Below, in pieces: positions 36,286 to 40,116 of a DNA stretch of 40,116 bases. Position numbers and translations under genes: made by a program. The notes under the pieces were generated by a model. It was not told where the DNA came from. It did no database searches and worked only from the letters and a program-made list of their open reading frames with translations. Numbering within the stretch: position 1 is the first letter of the stretch; each line of letters starts with the position of its first letter. This DNA is from a bacterium (GTDB taxonomy: Bacteria > Bacteroidota > Ignavibacteria > Kapaibacteriales > UBA7675): positions 1-40,116 of the forward strand of contig JAUIKM010000045.1 in NCBI GenBank assembly GCA_030430495.1. The letters are read 5' to 3'.

Positions 36286-37038
36286 ATGAAGTCGACATGG
36301 GTTCAATCGCGGCCTGGGCGCCGGTTGCGCGCGGCTCTGCAGCGAGGCGCACAGAGTGCTCTGGAATTCCTGGCGCCGCGCCATTGTGAGCTCTGCGGAG
36401 GGCATATCGGCATGACGCAGCGCCGCTTTGAGTTCGCCTGTGACGCATGCGTGGACGCATTGCCGCCCGCCCCTGCTCCCGCAGAGTTGCTGAACCGCCC
36501 CGCCGCGCGCGCCGGCCATGCATCAACCGCACTGGACGCGGTCTACGCCCGCTTTCTGCTTTGTCGCGAGGCGCACACGCATGAACTGATTCACGCGCTC
36601 AAGTACCGCGGCTGCCGCCGCATCGGCCTGGAGTTCGGAGCGGAGTTGGCGCGGACGCTGCGGCACATGGATTTTGACGATGTGGACGCGCTGGTGCCGG
36701 TGCCGCTGCATGCCGCCCGGCAACGCGAGCGCGGATTCAACCAGGCGGAATACCTGGCGCGCGGCGCGGCCGCCGTGCTGCAAATTCCCGTCTATCCCCA
36801 CGCTCTGCGACGCGGCGGCTACACCGCTTCACAAACAGGACTTACGGCGCTGCAGCGCCAGGACGCACGACGGCGCAACTTCCGGCCGGGACCACAGGCA
36901 GCCGCGCTGCGCAATGCACACGTGCTGATTGTCGACGACGTATTTACCACCGGCGCGACAGTCAATGCATGCGCCGGGACACTACGCGAACAGGGCGTGC
37001 GTCGCATCGAAGCCGCTGCCCTGGCGGCGGCCGAATAA
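36286..37038 (+). CDS. ComF-family phosphoribosyltransferase-like protein
   Basis: 250 residues. An N-terminal zinc site has Cys34/Cys37 (CELC) and Cys52/Cys55 (CDAC); the PRTase domain follows, with HALKYRG, VPVPLHAARQRERGFNQAEYLA and the PRPP-binding loop VLIVDDVFTTGAT (213-225). ComF proteins support DNA uptake in competent bacteria, but many homologues occur outside competence operons. It lies 13 bp after kynA and directly before a methyltransferase gene. No other competence gene is in the window. Confidence 0.92.
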   Translation: MKSTWVQSRPGRRLRAALQRGAQSALEFLAPRHCELCGGHIGMTQRRFEFACDACVDALPPAPAPAELLNRPAARAGHASTALDAVYARFLLCREAHTHELIHALKYRGCRRIGLEFGAELARTLRHMDFDDVDALVPVPLHAARQRERGFNQAEYLARGAAAVLQIPVYPHALRRGGYTASQTGLTALQRQDARRRNFRPGPQAAALRNAHVLIVDDVFTTGATVNACAGTLREQGVRRIEAAALAAAE

Positions 37039-37065
37039 GTGGAATCGCGGTGGAGTGAAGCGCCC

Positions 37066-38319
37066 ATGCTGACGGAAGCAACACAGGAAATACGATCGAA
37101 GATACTGCAGGACGACGGTCCGTTTGTGGTAACGCTCAGTGCGCCCACCTATGCAGAAAAAGACAAGACACAGACAGGCCGCGACAAGGCGGCCACGCTG
37201 AAGCTGCTGCGGCAGTGGATTGAACTGCCGGCCGCGCCGCGCAAAATGGTGCTGCACAACCTGAACTCGCCCGACCAGGTCAGTCTGGAGTGTTTTACCC
37301 AGAAGCAGCACTTTACGGCGCATGTGGAGCTCAAAGAGGCCGCGGCGCTGGAATCGCTCGTGGACGCCGTGTTTTCCACGCACTTTCTGCAGGTGCATCT
37401 GCAGACGCCCGACGGCGACATCAACCTGCGCCTGTATCCGCGCGGAGGCGGCAAATCGCCCAAAGTGGTCATGAAAAAGGGCAAGGCCTCGCGCAAGCAG
37501 TGGGACGCACAGGGACGCGACGTCAGACAACATCCGATTACCGCGGGCAACTCCGTTGAACTGTTGAAAAAACTCGGCATTGCCGACGAGCGCGGCCGCA
37601 TCATCGACAGCAAACGCGCCAAATTCAAGCAGATCAACCAGTTCATCACCATCGCGCTGACGCTCGATTTGTTCAAATCGCCGCCGCGCGACCGCGCGTT
37701 GCGCATTATCGACTGCGGTTGCGGCAAGGCCTATCTTAGTCTGGCGCTGTATCACTTCCTGCAGCAGGAGCGCGGACTGAACGTGGAACTGATCGGCATC
37801 GACTCCAACCCGCGCGTCATCAACTTTGCGAACACGACGGCGCAGGCGCTCGGCATGAAGCGAGCGCAGTTTGTGCACGCCAATATCAGCGAGGCGCAGA
37901 CGCCCGACTCCTGCGACCTGCTGATCGCGCTGCACGCCTGCGACACGGCCACGGACGAAGCCCTGGCACTGGCGCTGCGCATTCAGGCGGCGGCAATTCT
38001 GGCCGCTCCCTGCTGTCACCACTACGTCAACGATCGACTCAGGCGCGCCGATGGACCGCCCGCAATGGCCGCGCTCGTACGCGACAACATCGGCCGCGAG
38101 CGCCTGGCCGACCTTTTGACGGACAGCATGCGGCGCGACATTCTGCAAAGCAGGGGATACCGCGCAGGTCTGATGGAATTTGTCGCGCCGGAACACACCA
38201 CCAGAAACATCATGATCCGCGCCGAATATCGCGGAACACCGGGCGACGAGGAAGAGCTACAGACGAGTTATGAACAGTGGGGCGTAGCGCCGTTTCTGGC
38301 CAAACTGATCAAAGGCTGA
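37066..38319 (+). CDS. SAM-dependent methyltransferase (Methyltransf_32-like)
   Basis: 417 residues from ATG 37066, preceded by GGAG at 37052-37055; a GTG at 37039, adjoining the comF stop, is an alternative. The SAM-binding motif IIDCGCGKAYLSLALY begins near residue 214, and LIALHACDTATDEAL and AAPCCHHYV are typical of the class related to GSTCD and Trm13-like methyltransferases. The N-terminal 180 residues are a charged domain (PRGGGKSPKVVMKKGKASRK) that may bind nucleic acid. The substrate is unknown; RNA is plausible. It is the last gene of the kynA-comF operon. Confidence 0.88.
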   Translation: MLTEATQEIRSKILQDDGPFVVTLSAPTYAEKDKTQTGRDKAATLKLLRQWIELPAAPRKMVLHNLNSPDQVSLECFTQKQHFTAHVELKEAAALESLVDAVFSTHFLQVHLQTPDGDINLRLYPRGGGKSPKVVMKKGKASRKQWDAQGRDVRQHPITAGNSVELLKKLGIADERGRIIDSKRAKFKQINQFITIALTLDLFKSPPRDRALRIIDCGCGKAYLSLALYHFLQQERGLNVELIGIDSNPRVINFANTTAQALGMKRAQFVHANISEAQTPDSCDLLIALHACDTATDEALALALRIQAAAILAAPCCHHYVNDRLRRADGPPAMAALVRDNIGRERLADLLTDSMRRDILQSRGYRAGLMEFVAPEHTTRNIMIRAEYRGTPGDEEELQTSYEQWGVAPFLAKLIKG

Positions 38320-38384
38320 GCAGGATTTGAACGCGCGGTTTACAGACTCGGGGCTACTGCGGGACGCCCGCCTTCAAACGCATT

Positions 38385-38420
38385 GGCAAACAAAAGCGGA
38401 TTTAAGAGGCAGGCAAAAAC
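38385..38420 (+). repeat. R3 core motif, diverged (copy 9)
   Basis: GGCAAACAAAA at 38385-38395, followed by AAGAGGCAGGC, a diverged form of the second part. It lies between the convergent methyltransferase and BtuF-like genes. Confidence 0.5.
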
Positions 38421-38423
38421 GAG

Positions 38424-39245
38424 TCAGATTGTTTTCAGAGCGGCGGCTTCCCAGCGGTCAAAGATGGCCAGAACCTGGTTGAGGCCTTCGCTGAGGGCGG
38501 CCGGACCGGGCTGCAGGATGACAGACGAGTGAATTTCGTGCATTTCGCGATCCTGGATGGCGGGTATTTCTTCCCATCCCTCGCGCGCCAGGACGCGCTC
38601 CGGTTTGAACATTTTGCCGCACCACGAAGCCAGCATGATGTCGGGTCGACGTTCAATAACGCGGCGGTGATCGGCAATAATGCGCCCTTTGGCGTCCTGT
38701 GAGTGTCGGTTTTCGGCAAAAACATCGTGCCCGCCGCAGAGTTCGATGATCTCGCTCACCCAGCAGATACCGCTGATGAGCGGATCGTACCACTCTTCAA
38801 AGTAGACGCGCGGTTTGAGGCGACGAGCGGCGCCGCGTTTGGATGCGCGTTCGCAGGCAAGCTCCAGTTCGTCGACGAGTTTCTGCATATCGCCGCCGCG
38901 GCCGATGAGCGCACCGAGACGCACGAGCATCGACAGAATTCCGGCGACGCTGCGATGGTTAAAACAGAGAACTTCGACGCCCGCGCGGATGAGCTCGGCG
39001 CAGATGCCGGCCTGCAGATCCGACCAGGCGATCACCAGGTCCGGCTTGAGCTCAAGAATTTTTTCGATGTTGGCGTCGAGATAGGTGGAAACGGTGGCTT
39101 TTTCCTTGCGCGCGCGACGTGGCCGAACCGTAAAACCGGAGACTCCAACCAGCAGATCGTCGGCTCCAATGGCGTAGAGCGCTTCGGTCGTTTCTTCCGT
39201 GAGACAAATAATCCGGCGAGGATATCCGTGTTGTATGCGGCTCAT
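38424..39245 (-). CDS. BtuF-like substrate-binding protein without signal peptide
   Basis: 273 residues, a complete periplasmic-binding-protein fold of the BtuF/FecB type: RIICLTEETTEALYAIGADDLLVGVS, PDLVIAWSDLQAG, RVYFEEWYDPLISG, RPDIMLASW and EIHSSVILQPGPAALSEGLNQV. BtuF relatives bind vitamin B12 or iron chelates and feed an ABC importer. This one starts directly at MSRIQHGYPRR with no signal peptide and no transporter genes beside it, like the orphan cytoplasmic cobalamin-binding proteins known in several phyla. The ligand is inferred only from family. It diverges from the ATL gene with a 58-bp gap. Confidence 0.85.
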   Translation of the reverse strand: MSRIQHGYPRRIICLTEETTEALYAIGADDLLVGVSGFTVRPRRARKEKATVSTYLDANIEKILELKPDLVIAWSDLQAGICAELIRAGVEVLCFNHRSVAGILSMLVRLGALIGRGGDMQKLVDELELACERASKRGAARRLKPRVYFEEWYDPLISGICWVSEIIELCGGHDVFAENRHSQDAKGRIIADHRRVIERRPDIMLASWCGKMFKPERVLAREGWEEIPAIQDREMHEIHSSVILQPGPAALSEGLNQVLAIFDRWEAAALKTI

Positions 39246-39303
39246 GCCGGCGCACCTTTCCGCTGCGAGCGATGTTTTTTTCTACAGTTATTCGGCACAG
39301 AAT

Positions 39304-39687
39304 ATGGCGACGAATCGACCAGGCCTCAAATTTAAGGATGTACCCGCCAATGAGTCAATGCAGGCGGACAGCGATTTTTACCACCGCGTGTACAACGTGG
39401 TGGCGTCGATTCCCAGCGGAAAAGTATCCACATACGGGCATATCGGCGCGGCGCTGGGCGCCAAAAGTTCGGCGCGCATGGTCGGCTGGGCGCTGAATGC
39501 CGCCGCCGGGCGCAACGACGTGCCCGCTCATCGGGTCGTCAATCGCATGGGCGCGCTGAGCGGCGCCACGCACTTTGCAACTCCCACACTGATGCGCGAG
39601 TTGCTGGAAGCGGAAAACATCGCGTTCATCGACGACGCCGTCGATCTGGACAAACATCTCTGGGTTCCGCCGATTGACGAATTCTGA
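39304..39687 (+). CDS. Alkyltransferase-like (ATL) DNA-repair protein
   Basis: 127 residues, related to the C-terminal domain of O6-alkylguanine-DNA methyltransferase: FYHRVYNVVASIPSGKVSTYGHIGAALG, the arginine-finger segment SARMVGWAL, and VPAHRVVNRMG. The catalytic Cys of the PCHRV motif is Ala75 here, the mark of ATL proteins, which bind alkylated bases without repairing them and hand them to nucleotide excision repair. ATG 39304 lacks a strong ribosome site; a start at 39358 would still keep the core domain. Confidence 0.92.
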   Translation: MATNRPGLKFKDVPANESMQADSDFYHRVYNVVASIPSGKVSTYGHIGAALGAKSSARMVGWALNAAAGRNDVPAHRVVNRMGALSGATHFATPTLMRELLEAENIAFIDDAVDLDKHLWVPPIDEF

Positions 39688-39723
39688 GCCGGGCTCACCT
39701 ACTCCGACCGGCGTCCGGTTTGT

Positions 39724-39912
39724 TTAATACCGGGAGCAATCACACCAGGCATTTGTGCACTTTGGGCAACACTGCGCGGCCCTGGGCGCTTTGATTGTGA
39801 TCTGGTCTGCGGTACCCGGCAGGAAGGGCAGAAGTTTCAGTCCGATTTCACCTGGTTTGAAGCAGCAGGCGGGCCCGATTCCGCCCGTTTGGAACGGGAG
39901 TTCAACCTGCAT
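39724..39912 (-). CDS. Doubtful small cysteine-rich protein
   Basis: 62 codons with no Shine-Dalgarno sequence. The translation has GPACCFKPGEIG and ends AQCCPKCTNAWCDCSRY, with six cysteines including CPKC, as in a small zinc ribbon. It could be real or a chance frame within a repeat-rich end. I cannot connect it to a known family. Confidence 0.3.
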   Translation of the reverse strand: MQVELPFQTGGIGPACCFKPGEIGLKLLPFLPGTADQITIKAPRAAQCCPKCTNAWCDCSRY

Positions 39913-39990
39913 GAAGCAGGTGCGCGGCCGGACTGCATTGCAGACTAAAGCGGACGCACTCCTCCGTTGATCTTGGGCCCTCCCGAGTTC

Positions 39991-40090
39991 CCGCCACCGG
40001 TATGTTAAAAAGCAAGGAATTTATCCCGACCGGTGTTTTAGAGACGTGCATCCTCATGCGACGCCGTGTAAGACGTCACGCCGGTTACAA
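39991..40090. repeat. Right arm of the 100-bp inverted repeat
   Basis: Reverse complement of 1-100 with one mismatch (39996 against 95). Twenty-six unique bases follow to the window end, so the repeat is not at the very end on this side unless the left arm is truncated. Confidence 0.9.
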
Positions 40091-40116
40091 CGTGTTTTCT
40101 GTCATTGACCGAGCAT

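Larger units (their letters stand above)
39688..40116. other. Right-end intergenic region
   Basis: It contains a doubtful small minus-strand frame (39724-39912), a 15-mer shared with 9990-10004, and the right arm of the inverted repeat. ACCTGC and GCAGGT form a short inverted repeat at about 39905-39921. No other gene is supported. Confidence 0.6.

Noticed and set aside
1-40090. Composite transposon or integrative element spanning the window
   Set aside because: No transposase, integrase, relaxase or phage gene is present and the gene content is housekeeping; the end repeats are reported on their own.

Overview
The window reads as chromosomal DNA from a GC-rich member of the Bacteroidota/Chlorobiota (FCB) group. 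Evidence: two secreted proteins end in type IX secretion (T9SS) type A sorting domains; there is a small DUF3098-type two-helix membrane protein; one promoter matches the Bacteroidota TAnnTTTG -7 element; and many products are outer-membrane barrels or lipoproteins. A deep branch such as Kapabacteria/Ignavibacteria is my inference, not something the sequence proves. I found no tRNA, rRNA, CRISPR array, transposase or phage gene.

Layout. 1-922 is a repeat-rich gene-free stretch, followed by a TPR/coiled-coil/HTH regulator (923-3100). A 2.0-kb-residue T9SS-exported protein (3682-9672) carries three seven-bladed beta-propellers. After an 890-bp repeat-bearing gap, a tight minus-strand operon (13843 to 10564) encodes three predicted lipoproteins, one with a barrel-like body, and an Mla-type ABC ATPase. 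Next on the minus strand come FAH-family hydrolase and IspD, a cohesin/dockerin-like T9SS protein, NusB and leucine dehydrogenase. 19281-23227 (plus) holds a TlpA-like and a redoxin-like exported thiol protein, DUF3098, aspartate kinase and an unknown membrane-anchored protein. 23224-32682 (minus) holds prolyl oligopeptidase and four envelope genes: VWA-OmpA, two barrel-like proteins and a GldM-like inner-membrane-anchored protein. 33227-38319 (plus) holds a MauE/DoxX protein, a YgjP-type metallopeptidase, then tryptophan 2,3-dioxygenase, ComF and a methyltransferase in a likely operon. A cytoplasmic BtuF-like protein and a divergent alkyltransferase-like protein end the window.

The most unusual material is non-coding or architectural. 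The first 100 bases and bases 39991-40090 are inverted copies differing at one position. A short motif (core GACAAACAAAA) occurs at nine places, nearly all at gene-block edges, and twice as an inverted pair around a block. Five phased copies of an 18-mer lie upstream of the regulator. The 25.3-32.7 kb envelope cluster (GldM-like protein, two barrels one of which has a CxxCH site, and VWA-OmpA) is the best candidate for an undescribed protein system.

Functional themes: protein export and surface display (T9SS cargo, GldM-like and envelope proteins), periplasmic thiol chemistry, and amino-acid metabolism (Leu, Trp and Asp-family enzymes).
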